This document shows positions 46,967-55,063 of a stretch of 64,000 nt of DNA, one piece after another. Source of the DNA: Clostridiales bacterium. GTDB taxonomy: Bacteria; Bacillota; Clostridia; Lachnospirales; Lachnospiraceae. Position 1 is the stretch's first letter, and each line of letters begins with the position of its first letter. Both the position numbers and the translations under genes were made by a program. The stretch lies in assembly GCA_012520645.1 (NCBI GenBank), contig JAAYNV010000038.1:124001-188000 (forward strand), in the 5' to 3' direction. Below the pieces are notes generated by a model. It was not told where the DNA came from and ran no database searches. It saw only the letters and a list, made by a program, of their open reading frames with translations.

Positions 46967-47853
46967 TATGCCTCAACCTCCTTTTTCTTTCCCAAATAAA
47001 TCTGCAGACCGCTGATGCAGGCTACGACCACAAACAGTACCAGAGCTTCCGCCTGACCTACACCATAATTTCTTGCAGTAAATGCTTTCTCATATACAAA
47101 CATTGCGACCAGCTTTGTCGTGCCGTATGGTTCTCCGCCCGTAAGTGTCAGGTTGATATCATATACCATGAACGCTCTCGACAGCGTAAAGAACAGACAG
47201 ATGACAAAGGAAGGTACCATAAGCGGCAGGATAATGCTCTTCATTCTCTGGAAACCCGTCGCACCATCTATACTGGCTGCCTCTAACACATCCGTGGACA
47301 GCCCCGTGAAACCGGCAATATAAATCAACATCATATAACCGGATAATTGCCAAACTGTTACAATAACCAATGACCAAAATGCCTTATTCGGATCCGCCAG
47401 CCAGGAGGAGGAAAAGATTCCAAAACCCGTGCTCTCTCCAAAATTTACCAGCACTCTGGAGAATACAAACTGCCAGATAAAGCCAAGTACCACGCCACCG
47501 ATCAGATTCGGTGTAAAAAATCCTGTCCGAAAGAAATTCTGTCCCTTCAGACCGTTGGTCAGTGCATAGGCAAGAAGAAATGCCGCCGCATTCACTAACA
47601 CAACCGATATCACTACATATTTCAAAGTCAGTCCCAACGAGGACCAGAATCCTGTATCCTGAAAAACTGCCGCATAATTGGACAGCCCAACTATATTTTT
47701 TACTTTTCTGACACCGTCCCAGTCGGTCAATGTCAGATAAAATCCATAGAGAAACGGCACGATCACAACTGCACCGAATACCAGACATCCAGGCAATGCA
47801 AAAATACATAGGTTCTTGATTCTTTCACCCGTTTTTCTTCCCATAGTACCCAT
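46966..47853 (-). CDS. Carbohydrate ABC transporter permease (MalF type)
   Basis: A protein of 295 residues with six membrane helices and the EAA loop DVLEAASIDGATGFQRMKSIILPLMVPS. It forms the first half of the importer channel together with the MalG-type partner. The start is ATG 47853, with AAAGGA 9 nt upstream. The 156-bp gap between the binding-protein gene and this one contains GC-rich stems, such as GGCAG-A-CTGCC near 47911 and a related element around 47940-47975. They could lower expression of the permeases relative to the binding protein; this is speculative. Confidence 0.91.
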   Translation of the reverse strand: MGTMGRKTGERIKNLCIFALPGCLVFGAVVIVPFLYGFYLTLTDWDGVRKVKNIVGLSNYAAVFQDTGFWSSLGLTLKYVVISVVLVNAAAFLLAYALTNGLKGQNFFRTGFFTPNLIGGVVLGFIWQFVFSRVLVNFGESTGFGIFSSSWLADPNKAFWSLVIVTVWQLSGYMMLIYIAGFTGLSTDVLEAASIDGATGFQRMKSIILPLMVPSFVICLFFTLSRAFMVYDINLTLTGGEPYGTTKLVAMFVYEKAFTARNYGVGQAEALVLFVVVACISGLQIYLGKKKEVEA

Positions 47854-48009
47854 AATTATCGTTCCTTTCTGAAAATCTCTTTTTTCAACCACTGCAGGAA
47901 AACCGTTTGGCAGTCTGCCGTTTTTACATCCGGATTCTGCACTCTGAAACCGTTCTCCTGCAGTCTGTTTCCAGCCTATCGTATTCTGCCTGTCAAACTA
48001 TCTTCATAC

Positions 48010-49380
48010 TTACTGCTGTGCAGTCCAGTACGCATCCACTTCTCCTGCAAGCTGTTCTCTGGCAGACTGCCCTGCCAGATATTTCTGCATGGATACGCCC
48101 AACTCGCTCCAGTGATCAGACGGCGCAATAAAGGAAGAAGAGTAGGTTTTTCCTTCTTTCATCTTGTTCTGAATATCCTGTCCAAGTGGATCCAATGCTG
48201 CATTCGGATTATTGCTGCAGGACGGAATGATTGCTACATCTTCTACTAACATCTTCTGTCCCGTTTCAGAAAATACCATCCAGTTTAAGAATTCTTTTGC
48301 TGCTGCAATTTCCTGTTCGGTTGCCTGAACGGAATCGATCATAACCTGCTTTGTTGCAGATGCCTGAATCTGATTATTGGCAAAATCAGAAGTGTCATTG
48401 CCAAGCACCATCGGAAGGAATCCATACTCATCATCCTTCTCTGCACCTGCTTCCTCCAGATTCGGCCATGCCCAGCATCCGTTTGCCCAGATTGCTGCAT
48501 CTCCGTCTGCCAAGAAGATCGGGTCCTGATCATAGAGTGCACCCAACGGATCATCACCATTAATGTTATACTTCATAAGTAAATCGAAGGTATCCATAAA
48601 CTGAACAAAACGTTCATAATCTGCCGCCTTTAAACTGCCGGACTTTAACTGTTCAATGACCTCTGCACTTCCTGCTGTTGTTCCGTCATAGGTATCATAA
48701 ATAAAGCCTAACTGATGCGCTCCTAATGACCAGTCTTCCTTGGAAAGAACAACCGGCTTCTCCATACCTGCCGCACTCAGTTCTTCTAATAATGCCTTTA
48801 AGGAATCATAGGAATTGATTGTAGACGGATCAAATTCTTTTCCAAGTGTATCCTCGATTGCCGTCTTATTATAGATCAGTCCGCGTCCCTCGATGCAGAA
48901 CGGGAAGCTGTAGACCTTATCATTCAGCTTATATATCTGGTTTTCACATTCCGAAACCCACTTTTCATCTGAAAGATCCAACGCATATTCCTCTGCCAGA
49001 GCAACGATATCTGTCGTATCCAGCATGGACATGGTCGGTGCAGAACCTGCATTGTATGCAGTCGTTACTTTCGTATAAGGAACCTCACCTGCACCGCATG
49101 ACAATATTTCCACCTCAATGCCGGTTTCTTCCTGAAACGCTTCCGCAACCTCTTCCATGGCTGCCTGGATCTCACCCTTACTGTTTAAAAATGTAATCTT
49201 GGTTCCTGCCAGATCAGACGTACTCTCTGTACTTCCTTCCGTTCCTGCTTCTGTACCTGCTGCCGCAGGAGCTTCCTTGTCTGCAGCTGTCTTTTCCTCT
49301 GAACTGCTTCCGCAGCCTGCCATCAAACCTGTTGTCATAGCCGCTGTCATAAGTACCGCCAACATTTTCTTTACCTTCAT
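48010..49380 (-). CDS. Sugar-binding lipoprotein of an ABC importer
   Basis: A protein of 456 residues with a lipoprotein signal (MKVKKMLAVLMTAAMTTGLMAGC, Cys about residue 23), an acidic/Ala/Thr linker, and a type-1 extracellular solute-binding fold (about 50-455) with AGEVPYTKVTTAYNAGSAPT and IYNKTAIEDTLGKEF. The start is ATG 49380 with GGGAGG 7 nt upstream. It is the first gene of the sucrose operon and is read from the promoter at 49466-49494. It captures sucrose or fructo-oligosaccharides at the cell surface and hands them to the two permeases. Confidence 0.93.
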   Translation of the reverse strand: MKVKKMLAVLMTAAMTTGLMAGCGSSSEEKTAADKEAPAAAGTEAGTEGSTESTSDLAGTKITFLNSKGEIQAAMEEVAEAFQEETGIEVEILSCGAGEVPYTKVTTAYNAGSAPTMSMLDTTDIVALAEEYALDLSDEKWVSECENQIYKLNDKVYSFPFCIEGRGLIYNKTAIEDTLGKEFDPSTINSYDSLKALLEELSAAGMEKPVVLSKEDWSLGAHQLGFIYDTYDGTTAGSAEVIEQLKSGSLKAADYERFVQFMDTFDLLMKYNINGDDPLGALYDQDPIFLADGDAAIWANGCWAWPNLEEAGAEKDDEYGFLPMVLGNDTSDFANNQIQASATKQVMIDSVQATEQEIAAAKEFLNWMVFSETGQKMLVEDVAIIPSCSNNPNAALDPLGQDIQNKMKEGKTYSSSFIAPSDHWSELGVSMQKYLAGQSAREQLAGEVDAYWTAQQ

Positions 49381-49440
49381 TTTGTTACCTCCCATTTGGA
49401 TTCTGTTTATGAAATGCTTCCCGTTTTTCTAACCCTGTAA

Positions 49441-49448
49441 CAACGTTG
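49441..49448. promoter_or_regulatory. Possible third operator, CAACGTTG
   Basis: A perfect 8-bp palindrome with central CG, the core shape of LacI-family operators, lies about 20 bp downstream of the predicted transcription start. Its centre is 52 bp from the main operator. It is short, so the call is tentative. Confidence 0.35.
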
Positions 49449-49465
49449 CGCTTTGTTGTATCTGT

Positions 49466-49494
49466 AATATACCACCACTCCTCTTGTATGTCAA
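49466..49494 (-). promoter_or_regulatory. Sigma-A promoter of the sucrose operon
   Basis: On the minus strand a consensus TTGACA (49494-49489) and TATATT (49471-49466) are 17 bp apart. The -35 lies inside the operator at 49487-49506, so a bound LacI protein would exclude RNA polymerase. The leader to the ATG at 49380 is about 80 nt. Confidence 0.85.
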
Positions 49495-49506
49495 CCGATT
49501 GATATA
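49487..49506. promoter_or_regulatory. LacI-type operator overlapping the sucrose promoter
   Basis: TATGTCAACCGATTGATATA is an imperfect 20-bp palindrome (8 of 10 base pairs symmetric) with a central CG, as in LacI-family operators. It covers the -35 of the sucrose operon promoter. The first ten bases recur in the second site at 49618. Confidence 0.75.
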
Positions 49507-49617
49507 CTTTTTGTTAATTTATCACCGTTTTACTAATCGTTTTTTATGCATATTGTATATTTATTTTGAATTTATCTTTGATAAAAGTATTTTTAAAAAT
49601 TTTTTAAGTATCATTGT

Positions 49618-49635
49618 ATGTCAACCAGTTGTCAT
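49618..49635. promoter_or_regulatory. Second LacI-type operator-like site
   Basis: ATGTCAACCAGTTGTCAT shares TATGTCAACC with the first operator and has a CAAC/GTTG inverted repeat. Its centre is 130 bp from the first, close to a whole number of helical turns, so looping between the two is possible. It lies between the sucrose promoter and the ctpA terminator. Confidence 0.55.
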
Positions 49636-49641
49636 TATGTA

Positions 49642-49681
49642 TATAAAAAAGGTACGGAGGCTTTACAACCTCTGTACCTTT
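49642..49681 (-). terminator. Intrinsic terminator after ctpA
   Basis: A 13-pair stem with one mismatch (49648-49660 with 49669-49681, loop of 8) is followed on the minus strand by a T-run TTTTTTATAT. It ends the thioesterase-to-ctpA gene run and stands before the sucrose operon regulatory region. Confidence 0.8.
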
Positions 49682-49688
49682 CTTTTAT

Positions 49689-50906
49689 CTATTTTCCGGA
49701 ACGTAAAATCTCCTTCGCCCGTTCCAGCTGATTATCTGTCCCGTCTTTTAAATATTTATCCGCATCAAATTTAAGTTCCTCATTCGGTTCGATTCCTACC
49801 TTGTGGATATTGTTTCCGTTTGGTGTAAAATAACTGCTTACGGTCAGTTTCAAAGCGGAGCCGTCCGTTAGTGGTACGATTCTCTGCACAATGCCCTTTC
49901 CAAAGGTCGTCGCACCAAGCAGAATTCCCTTTTCATGATCCTTGATCGCTCCCGCCAGAATCTCTGATGCACTGGCACTGCCGCCATTTACCAAAACAAC
50001 AAGCGGCACATTCAGCTCCTGTCTTCCGTCGCAGGAATATTCCACCCTTTCTCCCGCCTTATCCTCAGTATATACGATCAGCCCCTTCGGCAGAATCTGT
50101 CTGGCGATTTCTGTAACTGCAGAAACGTTTCCTCCGGGATTGTTACGCAGATCCAGAATCAGTCCTTTCATATCTGAGCCCTTACATACCGCAAGCGCTT
50201 CCGTAAACTGATCCACCGTCACATCATCAAATTCCATAATGCGGATATATCCGATACCGCCGGGGAACATCTCCTGTTCCACAGTCGGACTCTCTATTTT
50301 TTTCCGTTTAATATCAAAATCCAGATAGTCCGCTTCACCTTCCCGATAAACTGTCACCTTGACAGTTGTACCCTCTTCTCCTTTGATGAGCAAAACGACC
50401 TCAGAATTTTCCATTCCCTCCACCGGCTGATCGTCCACAGCACAAATTAAATCCCCATACTGTAGTCCGCTTGCTTCTGCCGGAGTCCCTTCAATCGTCC
50501 CTGTGATCATCGGCAGTCCGGTATTCGTATCCTTTCCAATATAAGCGCCAATACCATAATAAATTCCTGCCGTCTGCTGTCTGAGCTCTTCCAGATCCTC
50601 CTGCGAATAATAAGCGGAATACGGATCTCCGAGAGATGCCACCATACCTGCATAAATGCCATCCGTCAAAGCATCCTCATCCACCTCTTCCAGATAGTAC
50701 TCTTCTATGGTATCCTTGATCACCTGCATCTTATTATTGGTCGACGCATTGACTACCGGATCCCTCACCTCTGCATTCGCCTGCTTTGTATTCTCATACT
50801 CAATTCTGGCATATACCTGCGATCCAATGAAAATACTGCCGATCATCAGAACCGCAAGAAGCAGGCCGCACAGCAGTCCACTTCTGAAACTTTTCTTTTC
50901 TGACAT
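49689..50906 (-). CDS. C-terminal processing peptidase (S41, CtpA/CtpB)
   Basis: A protein of 405 residues. An N-terminal signal anchor (about 10-32) precedes a PDZ domain (about 105-195) and an S41 catalytic domain with the nucleophile in NGGSASASE (about 310-314) and the general-base lysine in TFGKG (Lys337). It cleaves proteins after their C-terminal signals in the envelope. Directly downstream of the M23 hydrolase and ftsEX, it matches a neighbourhood common in Firmicutes (ftsE-ftsX-M23-ctpA), suggesting it may process envelope hydrolases. This is the last gene before the terminator. Confidence 0.93.
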   Translation of the reverse strand: MSEKKSFRSGLLCGLLLAVLMIGSIFIGSQVYARIEYENTKQANAEVRDPVVNASTNNKMQVIKDTIEEYYLEEVDEDALTDGIYAGMVASLGDPYSAYYSQEDLEELRQQTAGIYYGIGAYIGKDTNTGLPMITGTIEGTPAEASGLQYGDLICAVDDQPVEGMENSEVVLLIKGEEGTTVKVTVYREGEADYLDFDIKRKKIESPTVEQEMFPGGIGYIRIMEFDDVTVDQFTEALAVCKGSDMKGLILDLRNNPGGNVSAVTEIARQILPKGLIVYTEDKAGERVEYSCDGRQELNVPLVVLVNGGSASASEILAGAIKDHEKGILLGATTFGKGIVQRIVPLTDGSALKLTVSSYFTPNGNNIHKVGIEPNEELKFDADKYLKDGTDNQLERAKEILRSGK

Positions 50907-50924
50907 ATTTTGGTCCTCTCTTTT

Positions 50925-52157
50925 TTAACTGGACAAATAATTCCACGGACTGACATAGCTGCCGTTTAAACGGACACTGAAATGAAGATGTGGTCCCGTC
51001 GAACGCCCGGTGGATCCGACTGCGGCAATCTTCTCTCCTCTTACAACCGTCTGTCCTTTCGAAACATACAAAGCAGAAGCGTGCATATAAATCGTATACA
51101 ATCCATCACCATGGTCGATCATAATATAATTTCCCATCGTACTGCTGTATGCTGCCGCAACGACTTCCCCGTCATAAGCCGCGAGAATCGGAGACCCACT
51201 TGGTGCTGCCATATCAATTCCATTATGAAACTGCTGCACATTCAAAATCGGATGCATACGGTAACCATAATCGTCAGAAATACGTTTATACGAAGGTGCC
51301 GGCCACTTGAACTGTCCGCCGTCGTATGTTTTAACCGCCCCGTTCTGAGCCGCAATCCTCTTCCTCTCCTCCAATACCGCTGCTTCAAGTGCTGCGATCT
51401 CGGCATTCTGTGCAGCAATTTCTGACTCATACTGCTTGATAAGCTGCTCCTTATTGGATATATCGGACTCATACAGATTGATCTGCTGTTCCTTTTCCGC
51501 AATCAGCGTATTTAATGCTGCCTCTTCCTTTTCAACCGCCTCTCTGGCTTCCTCCAAGACCGCCTGTTCCTCTTCCAGCTGCGCCTTAAACGCTTCAATC
51601 TTTTCCCGGTTTTCAATATAGGCATCCAGCATATCCCGGTCATATTGCGACAGTTTTTCAATATAATCCGTCTTATTTAACAGATCACCAAAACTCTTTG
51701 CCGACAGCAGCACTTCCAGATAGAATCCATCGCCCCGCTCATAAATAAATTTTATGCGGGTCTTCATCTCTTCATACTGCTTCTTTTCTGTTGCTTCCGC
51801 TTCTTTGAGTTCCTCGGAAGTTATCCGGATTTCCTCTTCCTTTTTGGTAATCAGCTCTTTGATTTCCGTAATCTTAGCCTGCACCTGATCCAGATTCCCG
51901 TCTAACTTTGTCACATAAGCTTCCAGATCTCCCTTCACGGAAGAAAGCTCAGCTACCATCTTCTGAACATCCGACATGCCCGATTGCAGAATCTGCTTCT
52001 CCTTCTGCGCCTCGCTAATCTGATTTTCTTTCTCTTTAATGCTGTCCGATGTAATATCAGACAGCGATGTCTTCTCCGCATATCCCGTCTGCACATTCCC
52101 TGCCATGATACTCACTGCAAGTGCCAGACAGAGCACGCTTCTGATGCGCTTTTTCAT
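50925..52157 (-). CDS. M23 peptidoglycan endopeptidase with coiled coil (EnvC/PcsB-like)
   Basis: A protein of 410 residues. A signal peptide (about 1-28) is followed by long coiled coils (about 35-265, EQINLYESDISNKEQLI). The LytM domain (about 290-405) has the metal ligands in FHNGIDMA and GPHLHFSV intact, so it should be an active endopeptidase. The start is ATG 52157 with GGAG 6 nt upstream. It lies 43 bp downstream of ftsX; FtsEX is known to activate such coiled-coil hydrolases from the membrane. It is therefore the probable effector of this FtsEX complex in cell separation or elongation. Confidence 0.92.
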   Translation of the reverse strand: MKKRIRSVLCLALAVSIMAGNVQTGYAEKTSLSDITSDSIKEKENQISEAQKEKQILQSGMSDVQKMVAELSSVKGDLEAYVTKLDGNLDQVQAKITEIKELITKKEEEIRITSEELKEAEATEKKQYEEMKTRIKFIYERGDGFYLEVLLSAKSFGDLLNKTDYIEKLSQYDRDMLDAYIENREKIEAFKAQLEEEQAVLEEAREAVEKEEAALNTLIAEKEQQINLYESDISNKEQLIKQYESEIAAQNAEIAALEAAVLEERKRIAAQNGAVKTYDGGQFKWPAPSYKRISDDYGYRMHPILNVQQFHNGIDMAAPSGSPILAAYDGEVVAAAYSSTMGNYIMIDHGDGLYTIYMHASALYVSKGQTVVRGEKIAAVGSTGRSTGPHLHFSVRLNGSYVSPWNYLSS

Positions 52158-52200
52158 AATTTGCTCCAACCTTTTAAAACAGCTTTCCCCCCGCTGTATA

Positions 52201-53097
52201 TCAAACTCTCAGATGCTTTCTGACCGTCACAAAGCTTCCAAAAAAACCGATTCCGACACCGATTCCGAGCGATACCGGCAAGAGAGTTGCAAAAATCTGT
52301 TCTACCGGCAAAAAATTCAGAAGACCGGAAAGAATATTGAAACGCTCCTGTACATAGCCGACCGCCGACTCATACACAAAGTAAATAATGCCAAGAGGCA
52401 GTGCCGATCCGAAAAGTCCGATTAAAATACCTTCGATCACGAACGGAGAACGTACAAAAAAGTCCGTTGCACCGATATACTTCATAATTGAAATTTCTTC
52501 TTTACGAACGGAAATACCGATGGTTACCGTATTGCTGATCAGGAACACGGAGACAGCAAGCAAAATACCAATAATTCCTAATGATATATAGCCGATCAAC
52601 GCATTCACGCCGGTCAGTGTAGACGCTGTAATCTCTGAACGGTTGACCTGCCGTATACCGTCTACCGATTCCAGCCAGGTAACCAGTGCACTCTGCATGG
52701 AGACATCATTCAGATAAATCTCATAATTGGCGCATCCTTCCAATGGATTCTCCGTAAAGCCATCCGCATATCCTTTCAAATAATCCACCTTAAAGGACTC
52801 CCATGCGTCCTCATCGGAAATATACTTAACTTCTTTGACCTCCACACGCTTCTGGATCATATCCCCGATTTCCTTGATTCTGGCATCCTCCAGCCCTTCG
52901 TCGAAAAAGACGGTAACCGATACACCCTCCTCTGCCGTCTTCACAATATGCTGAAAGTTGGCGATAATGGCATAAAAGATACCGAACAGGAACAGACAGG
53001 CAGCGATCGTAGCGGCCGAAGCAAGCGAGAACCATTTATTTCGAAAAATATTGCTTACACCCTGCTTAAGAGTATAGAATAAAGTACTAATCCTCAT
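52201..53097 (-). CDS. ftsX: Cell division ABC permease FtsX
   Basis: A protein of 298 residues with an N-terminal helix (about 22-45), a large extracytoplasmic loop (about 60-165), and three further helices (about 170-195, 215-245, 265-290). It fits FtsX, the transmembrane partner of FtsE. The start is ATG 53097, overlapping the end of ftsE by 11 bp, with GGTGG 8 nt upstream. It transmits ATP hydrolysis by FtsE to the M23 hydrolase encoded next. Gene order and length are normal. Confidence 0.94.
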   Translation of the reverse strand: MRISTLFYTLKQGVSNIFRNKWFSLASAATIAACLFLFGIFYAIIANFQHIVKTAEEGVSVTVFFDEGLEDARIKEIGDMIQKRVEVKEVKYISDEDAWESFKVDYLKGYADGFTENPLEGCANYEIYLNDVSMQSALVTWLESVDGIRQVNRSEITASTLTGVNALIGYISLGIIGILLAVSVFLISNTVTIGISVRKEEISIMKYIGATDFFVRSPFVIEGILIGLFGSALPLGIIYFVYESAVGYVQERFNILSGLLNFLPVEQIFATLLPVSLGIGVGIGFFGSFVTVRKHLRV

Positions 53098-53833
53098 CGA
53101 TATATCCACCCTTTTCTTCGTCACTCACGATAATGCCTTTTTTCACTGTGACGACACGCTTCTGCATAGCATTAACGATCTCACGATTATGGGTAACCAC
53201 GAGAATCGTTGTTCCACTCTTGTTAATTTCATCTAACAGCCTCATAATTTCCCATGAGTTTTTGGGATCCAGATTTCCGGTCGGTTCATCGCACAAAAGG
53301 ATCGGCGGGTTGTTCACCAGCGCCCTTGCAAGCGCTACCCTCTGCTGTTCGCCACCGGATAACTGCTTTGGCTTTGCCTTATATTTTCCGGCAAGCCCTA
53401 CCACAGAAAGAATCGCCGGAACATTTCTTCTGATTTCCCTGGTTGGCACCTGGATAATCCGCTGTGCAAATGCAACATTTTCATATACATTCCGGTCCTT
53501 TAACAAACGGAAATCCTGAAATACCACACCGATATTACGGCGGAATTTCGGAATCTTTCTCCGTTTTAACCGTACCACATCATATCCGTTGACTGATATT
53601 TCTCCATCTGTCGGTGTCAGCTCCCGAAGCAAAAGCTTGATCAGGGTTGATTTACCCGAACCGCTGTCACCTACGATAAATACAAATTCTCCTTTTTTGA
53701 CATTCAGACTGACTCCGTTCAGCGCGGGTGCGCCGGTAGAGTAGGATTTACTGACATTCCTCAATGTGATCATATCACTGCTGCCGTTTACACTTTTCTT
53801 CGCTGTACGTTTCTTACCGCTGCCTGTTGACAA
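53087..53833 (-). CDS. ftsE: Cell division ATP-binding protein FtsE
   Basis: A protein of 248 residues with Walker A IVGDSGSGKSTLIKLLL, the Q-loop VVFQDFRLL, the ABC signature LSGGEQQRVALARAL and Walker B LLCDEPTGNLD. The start is taken as TTG 53833, with AGGTG 8 nt upstream, which gives a basic polar extension of about 20 residues before the usual MITLRNVSK start. An ATG at 53773 would give the standard length but has no ribosome site. It drives FtsX and the downstream hydrolase. Confidence 0.93.
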   Translation of the reverse strand: MSTGSGKKRTAKKSVNGSSDMITLRNVSKSYSTGAPALNGVSLNVKKGEFVFIVGDSGSGKSTLIKLLLRELTPTDGEISVNGYDVVRLKRRKIPKFRRNIGVVFQDFRLLKDRNVYENVAFAQRIIQVPTREIRRNVPAILSVVGLAGKYKAKPKQLSGGEQQRVALARALVNNPPILLCDEPTGNLDPKNSWEIMRLLDEINKSGTTILVVTHNREIVNAMQKRVVTVKKGIIVSDEEKGGYIDED

Positions 53834-53852
53834 TTCTCTTTCACCTACCTGT

Positions 53853-54941
53853 TTAATATTCAAATGATTCCATGTACTTCATATATTTTACGACCATAAG
53901 CGCAATCTTAAAGGTAATCGCATCTTCAAACACACGCAGATCCAAACCGGTGCTTTTCTGAAGCTTGTCCAGCCTGTACACCAGAGTATTTCTGTGAATG
54001 AACAGCTGTCTGGAGGTTTCCGACACGTTCAGACTATTCTCAAAAAACTTGTAGATCGTAGTCAGTGTTTCCTCATCAAAGTCATCCGGGCTCTTTCCGC
54101 CGAAAATTTCCCGGATAAACATTTTGCAAAGCGGAATGGGAAGCTGATAGATCAGACGACCAATACCCAGTTCGCTGTATGCAATAATATCCCTTTCGTC
54201 AAAGAAAATCTTTCCGACATCCAGTGCCATCTTTGCTTCCTTATAAGAACGGCTGACTTCCTTGATCTCATTCACTATTGTACCATAAGCAATATGGATA
54301 TTGCGAATACCTTCTTTTTCCAATACCGCCTCAATTCCCTTGGCAGCCTGGTCAATATCCCTGTTTTCATCCGTCTCCGCAAGTTCTCTTACTACAATAA
54401 CACTGTTTTCATCCACTGCTGTGATAAAATCTTTACTGGCAGCTCCTGCGCTTTCGCGAATCAGCTCTAACACATTATTTTCCCGGCTGCCTTCTGATTC
54501 CACAATAATGACTACTCTTCTGGCATCCGTCCTTATGTGAAGCTTCTTTGCCCTGCTGTAAATATCCACTAAAAGCAGGTTATCCAGCAGAAGATTCTTG
54601 ATAAAGTTATCCTTATCAAAACGCTCCTTATATGCCACCAGAAGATTCTGGATCTGAAAAGCCGACGTTTTGCCGACCATATACAGATCATCTGCTGCTC
54701 CGCAGGCAATCAGAATATATTCTAACTGCTGTTCATCTAATACTTTAAAAAACTGATTACCCTGTATCTCCTGGCTGTCTGCCGGAGACACCGCAAACTC
54801 CATTGCCAGTCCGGCTGCCCCGCTGAGCTGCTCAGATGTAGTCGCCGCTACCTTTCCGTCTACATCCACAACACAAAGGTCTACCCTTGCAATTGCCTTT
54901 AACCCCTCGATCGTACTTTGCAAAATCTGATTTGAAATCAT
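53853..54941 (-). CDS. PucR/sugar-diacid-type transcriptional regulator
   Basis: A protein of 362 residues. The N-terminal part (about 1-130) starts MISNQILQSTIEGLKAIARV and resembles the sugar-diacid recognition domain (CdaR type). A GGDEF-like middle (about 140-270) is followed by a PucR-type C-terminal helix-turn-helix: NVSETSRQLFIHRNTLVYRLDKL (about 315-340). The start is ATG 54941 with GGAG 8 nt upstream. It directly precedes ftsE with only 19 bp between the chosen starts and stops, unusual for a carbon-source regulator. A ligand other than a sugar diacid is possible. Confidence 0.85.
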   Translation of the reverse strand: MISNQILQSTIEGLKAIARVDLCVVDVDGKVAATTSEQLSGAAGLAMEFAVSPADSQEIQGNQFFKVLDEQQLEYILIACGAADDLYMVGKTSAFQIQNLLVAYKERFDKDNFIKNLLLDNLLLVDIYSRAKKLHIRTDARRVVIIVESEGSRENNVLELIRESAGAASKDFITAVDENSVIVVRELAETDENRDIDQAAKGIEAVLEKEGIRNIHIAYGTIVNEIKEVSRSYKEAKMALDVGKIFFDERDIIAYSELGIGRLIYQLPIPLCKMFIREIFGGKSPDDFDEETLTTIYKFFENSLNVSETSRQLFIHRNTLVYRLDKLQKSTGLDLRVFEDAITFKIALMVVKYMKYMESFEY

Positions 54942-55063
54942 TATCCCCACTCCTTTACTAGCCACTTCTCCTGACTGTAATACCCTTTTTCTATATTAAA
55001 GTAATTTTACAAAAAAATCCATAGTAACTTGTACAAATTATACAAAAAAGGCAGAAAGATTTC

